NCBI RefSeq assembly: GCF_945859825.1 | Contig: NZ_CAMAPC010000002.1 | Span: forward strand, 434,001 to 498,000 | Source of the DNA: Pseudoalteromonas holothuriae | GTDB taxonomy: Bacteria; Pseudomonadota; Gammaproteobacteria; Enterobacterales; Alteromonadaceae | Length of the DNA: 64,000 bases | Reading direction: 5' to 3' | In this document: piece after piece, positions 56,761 to 64,000 of the stretch | Layout of the letters: every line of letters begins with the position of its first letter | Position numbering within the stretch: the first letter of the stretch is position 1 | Program-made: the position numbers and the translations under genes | The notes under the pieces: model-generated | The model's input: only the letters and a program-made list of their open reading frames with translations | Database searches by the model: none | What the model was told of the DNA's origin: nothing

Positions 56761-57750
56761 CTATGAATCGCGCTCTATAAGTGCAACGGGAATTTGATGT
56801 AAACCTTCACAGGTGATCCCCTGAATTATGTTACAGACCGTCTTTGCAATCTCATCAGTATTAATTTGTACAGTACTTAAAGGGACGCCCATATTTTTGG
56901 ATTCATCTAGGTCATCAAAACCTATTACACCAATATTCTCGCCTGGTTTAAGGCCCTGCTCAAGTAAGTGTTCGACAGACCCATACGCAACCATGTCATT
57001 AAAACAAACGATAGACTCTACTTGAGGTACCTGAGCTAAGCATTCAGACATAGCCATACGCCCTCCATACCTGCTTGCTACGCTGTTAAACACCCAAGAA
57101 TGCAGATCGCTTTGCGTATTTATTGCACTATTGAAACCGTTTAATCGTTGTTGGTAATCAGATACGGTGGCATCTCCTCCAATAAATGCAATGTGTTTAT
57201 GCCCGCGTGCAATTAAGGCTTTTGTGGCTTGAAATGTACCTAGCTCATTGTTGGGTAATACGCAAGATACATCGCAGTTGTTAACTTGGCGTATAACCGT
57301 TATAACTTGAGTGCTAGGAGTTCTTAATTGATTTAGCCAGCTTGCTTGTGTGTTGACGGTAGGGCAGATAACAAATGCTTTTACACGATACTCTTGGAGT
57401 TTAGCAACTACCTGCGTTTGTATTAATGCGTTTTCATTAGTGCTAACTAAAGTGGTCATAAAACCAAGCTTGCGAATATGTGCTTCGATAGAAACAGCTA
57501 ATTTAGCAAAAAATGGGTGGGTTAGGTCGTTAATAACAATAGCCACCAAATCAGAGGACTTGCTTCGCATTGCAGCAGCTTCACGATTATATACATATCC
57601 TGTTTGCTTTATGGCGCTTAGCACTTTTTCTTTGGTATTTTTGCTGACTTTTTCACTATGACGCAATACCAGTGATACAGTGGATTTAGAGACGCCTGCA
57701 ATACGTGCCACGTCATGTACAGTGACTGACTGTGTGTTACTTTTATTCAA
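56761..57750 (-). CDS. LacI-family transcriptional regulator
   Basis: A 329-residue regulator. The N-terminal HTH is canonical (VTVHDVARIAGVSKSTVSLVLRH, then the hinge-adjacent TGYVYNREAAAMRSKSSDLVAIVINDLTHPFFA). The periplasmic-binding-like effector domain continues to the end, with VIGFDDLDESKNMGVPLSTVQINTDEIA as the family C-terminal signature. The start appears to be TTG at 57750 without a clear ribosome binding site. Its target is not evident; the palindrome TTGGGCCCAA just upstream may be its own operator. Most relatives respond to sugars. Confidence 0.85.
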   Translation of the reverse strand: MNKSNTQSVTVHDVARIAGVSKSTVSLVLRHSEKVSKNTKEKVLSAIKQTGYVYNREAAAMRSKSSDLVAIVINDLTHPFFAKLAVSIEAHIRKLGFMTTLVSTNENALIQTQVVAKLQEYRVKAFVICPTVNTQASWLNQLRTPSTQVITVIRQVNNCDVSCVLPNNELGTFQATKALIARGHKHIAFIGGDATVSDYQQRLNGFNSAINTQSDLHSWVFNSVASRYGGRMAMSECLAQVPQVESIVCFNDMVAYGSVEHLLEQGLKPGENIGVIGFDDLDESKNMGVPLSTVQINTDEIAKTVCNIIQGITCEGLHQIPVALIERDS

Positions 57751-57784
57751 GGTAATATTTTCTATAAATGTGAGTGAACAGACC

Positions 57785-57794
57785 TTGGGCCCAA
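57785..57794. promoter_or_regulatory. Palindrome upstream of the LacI gene, candidate operator
   Basis: TTGGGCCCAA is a perfect palindrome 35 nt upstream of the LacI start with the central GC step favoured by LacI-family proteins. Assignment is inferred from position. Confidence 0.3.
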
Positions 57795-57860
57795 AATGAC
57801 ATAGCAGCGGTGCTTGTTTAGCATTGTAACAAGCTAATAAGCAGAGTTAAAAGACCTTTA

Positions 57861-57886
57861 TGATTGAATTTTTGTTAATTCAATCA
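57861..57886. other. Perfect 10-bp inverted repeat (hairpin)
   Basis: TGATTGAATT, loop TTTGTT, AATTCAATCA. It lies between the peptide gene at 57974-58126 and the LacI gene, both read on the minus strand. It may be a processing or attenuation structure, or an operator. No T-run follows on either strand, so it is not a classical terminator. Confidence 0.45.
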
Positions 57887-57926
57887 GGGCAAATTTCAAT
57901 GCCGTTGGGGGAACATTTCATCAGTC

Positions 57927-57940
57927 ACTCAAATTTGAGT
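57927..57940. other. Perfect 14-bp palindrome
   Basis: ACTCAAATTTGAGT, uninterrupted palindrome 34-47 nt beyond the stop codon of the double-glycine peptide gene. Possible operator; no known consensus recognised. Confidence 0.35.
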
Positions 57941-57973
57941 CCTTTACAATACAAAGCAATGAGCTAAAAGGTA

Positions 57974-58126
57974 CTAACATTCAGCTGTCCATGGTACACA
58001 CTTGACGAACACTGAGTAAAAAATAGGGGGACGACCACCGGCAATTTGTTGAGTTATTTCATTTGGTAGTTTAGCTTGATCTTTAGAAAGGTTTTTAATT
58101 TTTTTCTTGTTTAGAATTGGTTTCAT
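57974..58126 (-). CDS. Short peptide precursor with double-glycine leader (RiPP or bacteriocin-like)
   Basis: A 50-codon ORF with an excellent ribosome binding site (AAGGAA, about six bases before ATG). The product begins with a basic, Lys-rich helix (MKPILNKKKIKNLSKDQ), continues with KLPNEITQQIAGG and ends with the 19-residue core RPPIFYSVFVKCVPWTAEC. This is the layout of GG-leader natural-product precursors cleaved after Gly-Gly by a C39 peptidase/ABC exporter. Two Cys in the core could form a disulfide or thioether. No modification enzyme, transporter or immunity gene is recognisable beside it, so it may be an orphan or served in trans. Coding status rests on ribosome binding site and leader pattern. 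Confidence 0.65.
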   Translation of the reverse strand: MKPILNKKKIKNLSKDQAKLPNEITQQIAGGRPPIFYSVFVKCVPWTAEC

Positions 58127-58506
58127 TTTATTTCCTTTTTATCTTTATTAAATTAATGAATATTCACGATAACAAATGACTGTGAAATAACAAGTAAATC
58201 TCGACTTGGTTTTGTTGATTAAAAAACTAGAAGAGTATACATGATCCCTTTGAGCTTATTTCAGGGCCTTCGTTTAGCACCAGCAAACCTATTCCAACTT
58301 ACATCATAATGATAGTGTTTAACACTCAATGAAAATATCTTTACAATTGATTTGTATAAGAATATCAATAAATATAGTGAGTCAAACTTATTAACCTATC
58401 ATGTACCAAAAATAGAAAATAATAGCTAAGAGAAACTAAGACGTTGATTGCAAAAAAGAGACACAATGGCTGTCAGCCTTGATTGTTCAATTATGAGGTA
58501 TGAACT
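58127..58506. other. Noncoding region between the peptide gene and the lysozyme-like gene
   Basis: A 380-nt AT-rich divergent region. It should hold the promoter of the minus-strand peptide and of the plus-strand lysozyme-like gene. No further ORF with a credible ribosome binding site was found. No strong -35/-10 pair stands out. Confidence 0.4.
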
Positions 58507-58923
58507 GTGAACCAAGTTTTAATGAATGAAATGAAAAAACAACTCACCATGCATGAAGGTAAAAAACATACTGCCTACACATGTCCTGGCGGTAAGTTAA
58601 CAATAGGAGTGGGTCGCAACCTAGAAGATAGGGGCTTATCTGATGATGAAATTGATTACCTACTTAGTAATGATATAAAAAGCACTTATGCTGAGCTTAG
58701 TCGACGTTTTAAAGGGTTTTCAGAACTAGACGATGTTAGGCAGCAGGTATTGGTTGATATGGGTTTTAACTTAGGCATGGCAGGGTTATTCAAGTTTAAG
58801 CGTATGTTTGCAGCACTAGATATTAAAGATTACGATAAAGCAGCAGTTGAAATGCTTGACAGCCGTTGGGCTTGTCAGGTTGGACATAGAGCACATCGAT
58901 TAGCTGATATGATGCGTAGATAA
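58507..58923 (+). CDS. GH24 phage-type lysozyme-like protein
   Basis: A 138-residue muramidase-like protein. GTG start at 58507 with GAGGTATGAA upstream. The GH24 catalytic arrangement E-8aa-[D/C]-5aa-T is present as Glu17 (MHEGKKHTAYT), Cys26 and Thr32 (GKLTIGVGRN). Late motifs VLVDMGFNLGMAGLFKFKRMFAAL and the DSRWACQVGHRAHRLADMM segment are typical of T4-type lysozymes. It has no signal peptide, and no holin, spanin or phage gene is near, so it is a solitary domesticated phage gene or an effector. Confidence 0.82.
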   Translation: MNQVLMNEMKKQLTMHEGKKHTAYTCPGGKLTIGVGRNLEDRGLSDDEIDYLLSNDIKSTYAELSRRFKGFSELDDVRQQVLVDMGFNLGMAGLFKFKRMFAALDIKDYDKAAVEMLDSRWACQVGHRAHRLADMMRR

Positions 58924-59015
58924 TAAATAAAGTGGCTCAAATCATTGGCGTTATAATTAGTAAGTAACTTTAGATATACCGAAATAAACGTTTTTAATAC
59001 GTAAAATAAGAAACA

Positions 59016-59044
59016 AAGCCCTACTTGAATAAAATAGGGCTTAT
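59016..59044 (-). terminator. Hairpin downstream of the coupled unknown pair
   Basis: Minus strand AAGCCCTA, 11-nt loop, TAGGGCTTTGTTT; short stem with a T-rich tail directly after the CxxCH gene stop. Confidence 0.65.
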
Positions 59045-59047
59045 AAG

Positions 59048-60610
59048 TTACTTAGTTGTACTTGATGAGAATACAAATGAATAATACGACGCATAGGGCG
59101 CACTATTTGCGTTGCCTGTTGACAACATGGCTCTTGGCGCCTTACTTCCTGCTAATTTAAGTGTGTTGAAGGCCGCAATAACAGCCGTTTGAGTTTGCGA
59201 AGCCGTCGCTGCATATTTGTGGCAATCCATACAACTGTCTTTGTTTTGTACAAATGTTTCCAAAGTGGTATTGGCAACAATGCGTGTTCCATTGCTTGGG
59301 GTGATGTCTCCGGTAGTTAATGGTGGTGTTGCACCCGCTTGAATAGTGCTTGGGTTATTAGGCCACTGTACATCTATAAGGCGGTAGTAGTTAAACACAG
59401 AGTTAGCTGGTAATAGGCTCCAAGCGTAAGCATTCACACTATTAGCTGTTGAATCTACAGGAGTAACTCGGTTGACCTGTACGGGGGCTGAGTAAGGTAT
59501 ACAGTTATCTGGGCTGTGAGCAGGGCCGCTGTCACACGGAATTTGGGGGGCCATATTAGGCGTCCAATTAGGCTTACACTGATAATATATATCTTGTTCC
59601 GGATTACAATCAGGGTTAAACAAAGTATAAGATGGGCGTGGCTTGCGATTTGGATTACTAGGCAAATTAACCGTATGTTTACCCGCATCTGGCGTGTTAT
59701 CAACCTGTTCAAACGTTGTCCAAAGCATTTGAGGTGCACCAGGTAAGTGCCTAATAATATGTAGCCCAATAAGACCGACGGTGACAGGGTTGCTTTGCTT
59801 TGTGGCATTTGTGTCAGCACCTGGCTTAAGTAGTACAGCCTGAGCGGTTAAATAGCGATAATTCAGAGAACCATCTTCGGGTAATTTGATCCAAGCTGCT
59901 TTGATCTCCATCGCGCCAACATTACCGCCAAATATCTTAGGCTTACCATCACAGGTCTTATCATTGTTATAACCCGAAGGTAGGCGAAACCCGCCAGTTC
60001 CTTGCGCACATGCGCTCTGGCCCGCCGCCCACGTTAAGTTTTTACCTGTTGGATTAGCGTTGTAAATATAATCTACTTCATCGGGGTTTAAACGAATATC
60101 ATAATACACGAGGTTACCGCGTTGATCAGTTAACCACTCGCCCGTTGCTTGACCTATTGAGCTTAAATCAATAGCCCCCGTTTTTGATACTTGATGTAGA
60201 ATTAGCGGACGTTTTTCATCGGTCTTTTTTGCTAAGGTATTAGCTTGTGTATCGTTAAAAACTTCTGTTGATTGCAGGTAACTTTCCCAAACGGTTAAGT
60301 CACTCGTGGTGGGATTACCAAATGAACTGGATGGCGAGCTTGAGTTTGGATAACCAGGGTTTTTAGGGTCTGCAGGCCAATTTGCGTAAATAAACTGCTG
60401 CCACGCTGTACAGTCAGCGTTAGTTTGATTGCGAGAATTAAAATTACTTGGTAGTTGTGGATTTAGTGAAACTGGATTTGTACCAAAGGCTGTGCATGGA
60501 TTAGCAACGGGGTCAGCCATGGCTATTTGCACATTTAGACCTAGAGTGGCGAGTAGGGCCCATAACATGAGAATAAAGGCCCTTGCGGGCCTGACGTGTC
60601 GGTTACGCAT
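59048..60610 (-). CDS. Exported protein with one CxxCH haem motif, unknown family
   Basis: A 520-residue protein. Start at 60610 is preferred over one at 60673: it overlaps the stop of the upstream gene by 8 nt and gives a standard signal peptide (RPARAFILMLWALLATLGLNVQIAMADP). A single haem-binding CMDCH (Cys460, Cys463, His464) lies near the C-terminus. Cys-rich segments (DPVANPCTAFG, NADCTAWQQFIYANWP, FNPDCNPEQDIYYQCKPNW, PQIPCDSG and DNCIPYS) suggest several disulfides. It looks like a periplasmic cytochrome-containing protein, possibly an oxidoreductase subunit or electron acceptor for its partner. I do not recognise the family. Confidence 0.6.
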   Translation of the reverse strand: MRNRHVRPARAFILMLWALLATLGLNVQIAMADPVANPCTAFGTNPVSLNPQLPSNFNSRNQTNADCTAWQQFIYANWPADPKNPGYPNSSSPSSSFGNPTTSDLTVWESYLQSTEVFNDTQANTLAKKTDEKRPLILHQVSKTGAIDLSSIGQATGEWLTDQRGNLVYYDIRLNPDEVDYIYNANPTGKNLTWAAGQSACAQGTGGFRLPSGYNNDKTCDGKPKIFGGNVGAMEIKAAWIKLPEDGSLNYRYLTAQAVLLKPGADTNATKQSNPVTVGLIGLHIIRHLPGAPQMLWTTFEQVDNTPDAGKHTVNLPSNPNRKPRPSYTLFNPDCNPEQDIYYQCKPNWTPNMAPQIPCDSGPAHSPDNCIPYSAPVQVNRVTPVDSTANSVNAYAWSLLPANSVFNYYRLIDVQWPNNPSTIQAGATPPLTTGDITPSNGTRIVANTTLETFVQNKDSCMDCHKYAATASQTQTAVIAAFNTLKLAGSKAPRAMLSTGNANSAPYASYYSFVFSSSTTK

Positions 60611-62453
60611 TACCAGACTCCTTGGTTTTTGGCTGTACAAATAGCAAGGACGCCATGGTTTGTGGTTGCGCACCAGTATAACTCACTTCTATTGCTCTTA
60701 AACCTGCCACCGCTGATTTATCAGTAGTCACAGTCAGTGAAAGCGAAGTATATGTACCTGGTCCAGAGTTGCCTGGAACGGCGTAGGTTACCGTATTTTT
60801 ATCTGTTACGCTGACAGTGACTTTAGGGTCATTACTACCATCTGTTGAGCCAGTTAGCACCTTGACTATTGGTTGAACACCAGCGGGAAGTTTATTGACT
60901 GTGAGTGCTATATCGGCGGTACTACCTGCAGTTGCGACCGCAGGTACGATAACGCTGTTGCTCGCTAATGATAGCTCTGAGCCCGCTGGGTTGGTTTCAT
61001 TTACAGCATAATAAGCATCCCACACATGTTGCTGCATTGCTTGCAATGGTGCACCGGCTGCAGATGGGCCGGCACAAGGAACCTGAGGAGGCGCTTTGCT
61101 AGCACTTAAAGGCCTTGCAAATAAACCGATGTCTATTTGTTCAGTGATTTGTGATCCCCATTGAATTGGTGCACCATTAATCTCAATATCCGCAAGCGTC
61201 AATGTTGGGTCCATTGCTAACCATGCTGATGGAATTTGGCAAATAGCATGCAAGATTAAATTCCCTGGAAATGCAGAGTTTGTAACAGGGTCGTTGACTT
61301 GCGTACTCCCCCTGATTATTTGCCAAATATCAGAAGCTTTTGCATCAGCAGGGACATTTATCCCTTTCTTTACTCTGCTTGAGAATGTCCATGAATCTAA
61401 GCTTTGTGGCTGTTGAATATATAAGCCAAATGGATTGGCTAGGTTAACCTTAAAATATTGGTTCTCAATGAATTGCCCACCTACTATTTGGTTAACTGTT
61501 TGGCCGATATGCGGATCGCTATGGCGATATGCTTGACCGAACTGACCGCAACAAAGCAGTTTTTGTTGACTTTCATTTCCACTTTCATATTGCGGTGTTG
61601 AGAAGCCAGCCAAACCTATTTCCGTTTGAAGTGTGTTTGGCGTGCTCGTTAAGTGCATTACCCCACCATTCATATTGGCACTTTGACGATTTGAAATAGG
61701 GCTGTTATTCCATTTGTTCAACGGGTTATAAACAGGGTTGCCATTTACAGGGTTAATCACTGCATGGCCGTGTTGATCTTTTAGCGTTAAGTCATCAACT
61801 GACACTGTGATTTGACTGCTTGTAGGGGCGTCAAAGTTTAGTGTGTCTTGATAAAGCTTAGCAACAGTGTCTGGGCTTACTGACCAAAGCGCATGCCAGT
61901 ATTCAGGGTTTTCACAGGCAAAATCTACACGGGTGATATTACCATCATCATTTTTTTGAACGGCCCATTCACAATACTCATCTTGCCAGCCTCTAGGACC
62001 ATATGGCAAAAATGGGTTTAACGTACCGCTCCAATCTGCTTCAGGGCAAAAAACGGCGGGGATATCTTGCAATGCTTGAGGTTGCCCGTTAGTTGTATAA
62101 CTCCCTGTATCTGCTAACTCTCGTAACTGAGTTAACGACAAGTTGTATGGGTTTGGTGGACTTACAGGAGTTGAAGCCGAAAAATATTGTTGCAAACGCC
62201 CAGGGAAGGCATTCCAAGTTACTGGTGCAGAAGCTGTGCCAGTAGGGACTATGGTTGTAGCTGGGTTATAAAAATAAGCTTCACCACTGGGTGTTGCTTG
62301 CTCTACAAATGCATATAAATAAGTGTTCCAAATAGTGTCAAGTTGTGCCTGTTTAGCTGGGCTATTACTTAGATCTTGTATAAAAGCGGGTGTATTAAAG
62401 GTAAGGTTGGTCGAAATATCATCATTATTGTCGTGTAATTTAGTATCGGTCAT
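60603..62453 (-). CDS. Large protein of unknown family, coupled to the CxxCH protein
   Basis: A 616-residue protein. Start at 62453 has AAGGAG just upstream; a longer reading from 62567 lacks support. Notable motifs: RGWQDEYCEWAVQ, DFACENPEYWHALWSV and KLLCCGQFGQAYRHSDPHIGQ, rich in Cys, Trp and His, as expected for metal or redox sites. The last 110 residues are a beta-rich Ig-like domain (SLASNSVIVPAVATAGSTAD). No signal peptide is visible at the chosen start. Translational coupling by an 8-nt overlap with the exported CxxCH protein implies joint function. No family name can be given. Confidence 0.6.
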   Translation of the reverse strand: MTDTKLHDNNDDISTNLTFNTPAFIQDLSNSPAKQAQLDTIWNTYLYAFVEQATPSGEAYFYNPATTIVPTGTASAPVTWNAFPGRLQQYFSASTPVSPPNPYNLSLTQLRELADTGSYTTNGQPQALQDIPAVFCPEADWSGTLNPFLPYGPRGWQDEYCEWAVQKNDDGNITRVDFACENPEYWHALWSVSPDTVAKLYQDTLNFDAPTSSQITVSVDDLTLKDQHGHAVINPVNGNPVYNPLNKWNNSPISNRQSANMNGGVMHLTSTPNTLQTEIGLAGFSTPQYESGNESQQKLLCCGQFGQAYRHSDPHIGQTVNQIVGGQFIENQYFKVNLANPFGLYIQQPQSLDSWTFSSRVKKGINVPADAKASDIWQIIRGSTQVNDPVTNSAFPGNLILHAICQIPSAWLAMDPTLTLADIEINGAPIQWGSQITEQIDIGLFARPLSASKAPPQVPCAGPSAAGAPLQAMQQHVWDAYYAVNETNPAGSELSLASNSVIVPAVATAGSTADIALTVNKLPAGVQPIVKVLTGSTDGSNDPKVTVSVTDKNTVTYAVPGNSGPGTYTSLSLTVTTDKSAVAGLRAIEVSYTGAQPQTMASLLFVQPKTKESGNA

Positions 62454-62649
62454 TGCAAATCTCCTTATTGAGGGTGTGCTACGTTGTATTTTCAACTCTA
62501 CAAAATAACTAAAGCTGAAAATTAATAAGCCTTTTACCTGCCTACTACCATAGTAGGTATTAGGCAATTTGCGTATTACACGGGGTTACAGTAATGCGAC
62601 GAAGGGTTAGGAAGTGAGGTTAAAAAGGGAAGTCAGGCTTCCCATAAGC

Positions 62650-62841
62650 TTAGCGGCAATAGTCTACTAACAACCCTCCAAAGAAGAAGCAAGCTGACAT
62701 TACTGCAAACTCAATTAAGAGTATTTTTAAATCTTGAAAAGAGCTTACTTCATAAGTGCTGCCCAGAATTTCAGTTAAAAGAAATATAGCAGCGATCATA
62801 AAAGCAAACCCAATAGCCATTGTGTACGGTTTAAAAGACAT
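62650..62841 (-). CDS. Small two-TM membrane protein
   Basis: A 63-residue protein with GAGGGAG upstream and two hydrophobic segments (TMAIGFAFMIAAIFLLTEIL and IEFAVMSACFFFGGLLVDYC) separated by a short polar loop. It lies 109 nt downstream of the unknown pair's promoter side, in the same orientation, and so may precede that pair in a transcript. No homologous family recognised. Confidence 0.55.
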   Translation of the reverse strand: MSFKPYTMAIGFAFMIAAIFLLTEILGSTYEVSSFQDLKILLIEFAVMSACFFFGGLLVDYCR

Positions 62842-63077
62842 AGGTGTCTCCCTCTTATTTTAAAAATTTGAATGATTTTTACTACTATGCACATGATGTG
62901 CTTGAAGGCAGCAAGCTATAAACTAGCGCCTATCTTTTTTGAAATGCACGATGACTGCTGTCTCGTTATTATTGAGTAGAAGCCCATAACAAGCGTTATG
63001 TTGCGGCCACAATAAAATTGGTTGGCTTTCGCCGCAGAACAAAAATAGCAATAGATGGCTTTTTGGTCAACAAGGCT

Positions 63078-64000
63078 TTAGCATTTTATAATCGGTATAT
63101 CTGACCACCGAGTAGTGTAACGCGGTGATAAAAACTCTCTGCGCATTCTCCATGACTTTGTGTGTAGTTCTGAGCCCACTTGCATGGCAGTGGAGCCGTA
63201 TCTATTGTTAATTTCATCTATGCACTTCATCAGTTTAGGGTTGTCTAGGGATTGATTAAACATATCAGCTTGCTGATATACATCATCTTCAAGCTCTATT
63301 GCGCCTACACCCGCTTTATAGTATCGAACATGAGGTGAATATATCTGGCTAAATACATTTGCTACAATATTTGCAAATACAGTTAAATCATTTGATGAAA
63401 CAGGCAACTCCTGAATGAATGACTTTTTAAAATAGTGCTCTTCAAAGGGGGAGCTATGAGCAAAGATAACAATACGTTTGGCGAGTGAGTTTTGTTGTCT
63501 TAGTTTTTTAGTGACAATAGAGCAGTGTGTTACAAGTGAAGCTTTCAAAGAAGAGGGATCGGTAACTCGTTCGCCAAAACTTCGAGTGCTATAAATCTCT
63601 TTTTTTCGCTGTTTTATTTCATCCCATGATAAACACTTAACGCCATTTAACTCTGAAATAGTCCGCTCTAGCACAACGCTAAATTGCTGGCGCATCCGTT
63701 TAGGGTTTTGTTTAGCTAAATCTAAAGCGGTTTCAACGCCTAATAGATTAAGGCTTTTCGCTAGTCTACGCCCTATACCCCAGACATCACCAACGGCCAT
63801 CCGAGATAAGATCTGTTTGCGACTTTGCTCGCTATCTATTATAGCAACACCAGTTGCATCAGGAAATTTTTTGGCTGCGTGGTTTGCAGCTTTTGCAAGC
63901 GTAGATGTAGGGCCAAATCCAACGCCAACAGGCAGCTTTGTTCTGCGCCATACGGTTCTTCTTATCAAATGCCCATAGTCATACCAGCTATCGACAACGC
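63078..64000 (-). CDS. umuC: DNA polymerase V catalytic subunit UmuC, 3' part
   Basis: Y-family polymerase fragment; the frame is open to the right edge, so the true start lies outside the window and the TTG at 63968 is not a start. The fragment covers the palm end, thumb and little finger: LPVGVGFGPTSTLAKAANHAAKKFP, ALPVDDVWGIGRR-like VGDVWGIGRRLAKSL, VVLERTISELNGV, EIYSTRSFGERVTD and the terminal REFLSPRYTTRWSDIP. It performs error-prone translesion synthesis with UmuD'. umuD would be expected upstream, beyond 64000. Confidence 0.92.
   Translation of the reverse strand, partial: VVDSWYDYGHLIRRTVWRRTKLPVGVGFGPTSTLAKAANHAAKKFPDATGVAIIDSEQSRKQILSRMAVGDVWGIGRRLAKSLNLLGVETALDLAKQNPKRMRQQFSVVLERTISELNGVKCLSWDEIKQRKKEIYSTRSFGERVTDPSSLKASLVTHCSIVTKKLRQQNSLAKRIVIFAHSSPFEEHYFKKSFIQELPVSSNDLTVFANIVANVFSQIYSPHVRYYKAGVGAIELEDDVYQQADMFNQSLDNPKLMKCIDEINNRYGSTAMQVGSELHTKSWRMRREFLSPRYTTRWSDIPIIKC

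Noticed and set aside
57861-57886. Rho-independent terminator for the peptide gene
   Set aside because: The stem is perfect but AT-rich and lacks a T-run, so it is listed only as a hairpin.
63078-63968. UmuC gene starting at TTG 63968
   Set aside because: The frame stays open upstream to the window edge and encodes normal UmuC sequence, so the gene is partial.
1-64000. CRISPR array, tRNA or rRNA genes
   Set aside because: No regularly spaced direct repeats, cloverleaf or rRNA signatures were noticed when reading the sequence.

Overview
The window looks like chromosomal DNA of a marine gammaproteobacterium of the Alteromonadales, most likely Pseudoalteromonas or a close relative. This is inferred from the protein types (MexEF-like pump, TrpCF fusion, long GAPDH, AGCS and NSS sodium symporters, TonB receptor), the low GC content, and a gene order around trp that echoes the E. 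coli yciI-yciB-trp-rnm-yciO-rluB neighbourhood. No rRNA, tRNA or CRISPR array was seen. No intact insertion sequence was found.

Layout. 1-5700: start of a LysR regulator divergent from a two-gene RND efflux pump, then a medium-chain dehydrogenase. 5900-15500: a stand-alone MlaC-like protein, a lipoprotein, an N-terminally extended GAPDH, an M14 carboxypeptidase, an AGCS symporter, and a cluster of a zinc-ribbon membrane protein, YeaC and a DUF349 coiled-coil protein. 15500-24300: a TonB-dependent receptor, the divergent ohr/ohrR pair with two near-identical operator palindromes, an exported protein followed by a secreted alpha/beta hydrolase, a noncoding repeat-like block, YfcH and an AI-2E family permease. 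24300-30900: a PepSY / response regulator / PhoQ-like kinase operon, YciI, an NSS transporter, a CPBP protease, YciB and an HU protein. 30940-37800: the complete trpEGD(CF)BA operon on the minus strand, preceded by two tandem leader peptides, each with three consecutive Trp codons and its own terminator/antiterminator. 37900-41700: rnm-yciO-scpA-scpB-rluB. 41800-44800: an amidohydrolase lipoprotein, a solute-binding protein and a TerB-like protein. 45100-49900: MetJ boxes followed by metA and a methionine synthase split into two genes at a domain boundary. 49900-55200: two MacB/FtsX-type permeases without an ATPase, and hrpB.

55200-64000 is the accessory part. It has fossils of a LacI-type gene and of an IS3-family transposase, a beta-propeller protein, and an intact LacI regulator. 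It also has an unlisted 50-residue peptide gene with a double-glycine leader, a GH24 lysozyme-like protein, and a translationally coupled pair of unrecognised large proteins, the second exported and carrying one CxxCH haem motif. A small membrane protein and the 3' part of umuC follow.

The most notable observations are the tandem trp attenuators (37493-37805), the RiPP or bacteriocin-like precursor (57974-58126), the unknown coupled pair (59048-62453) and the clean splitting of metH. Functions come from motif recognition by eye; no database search was run.
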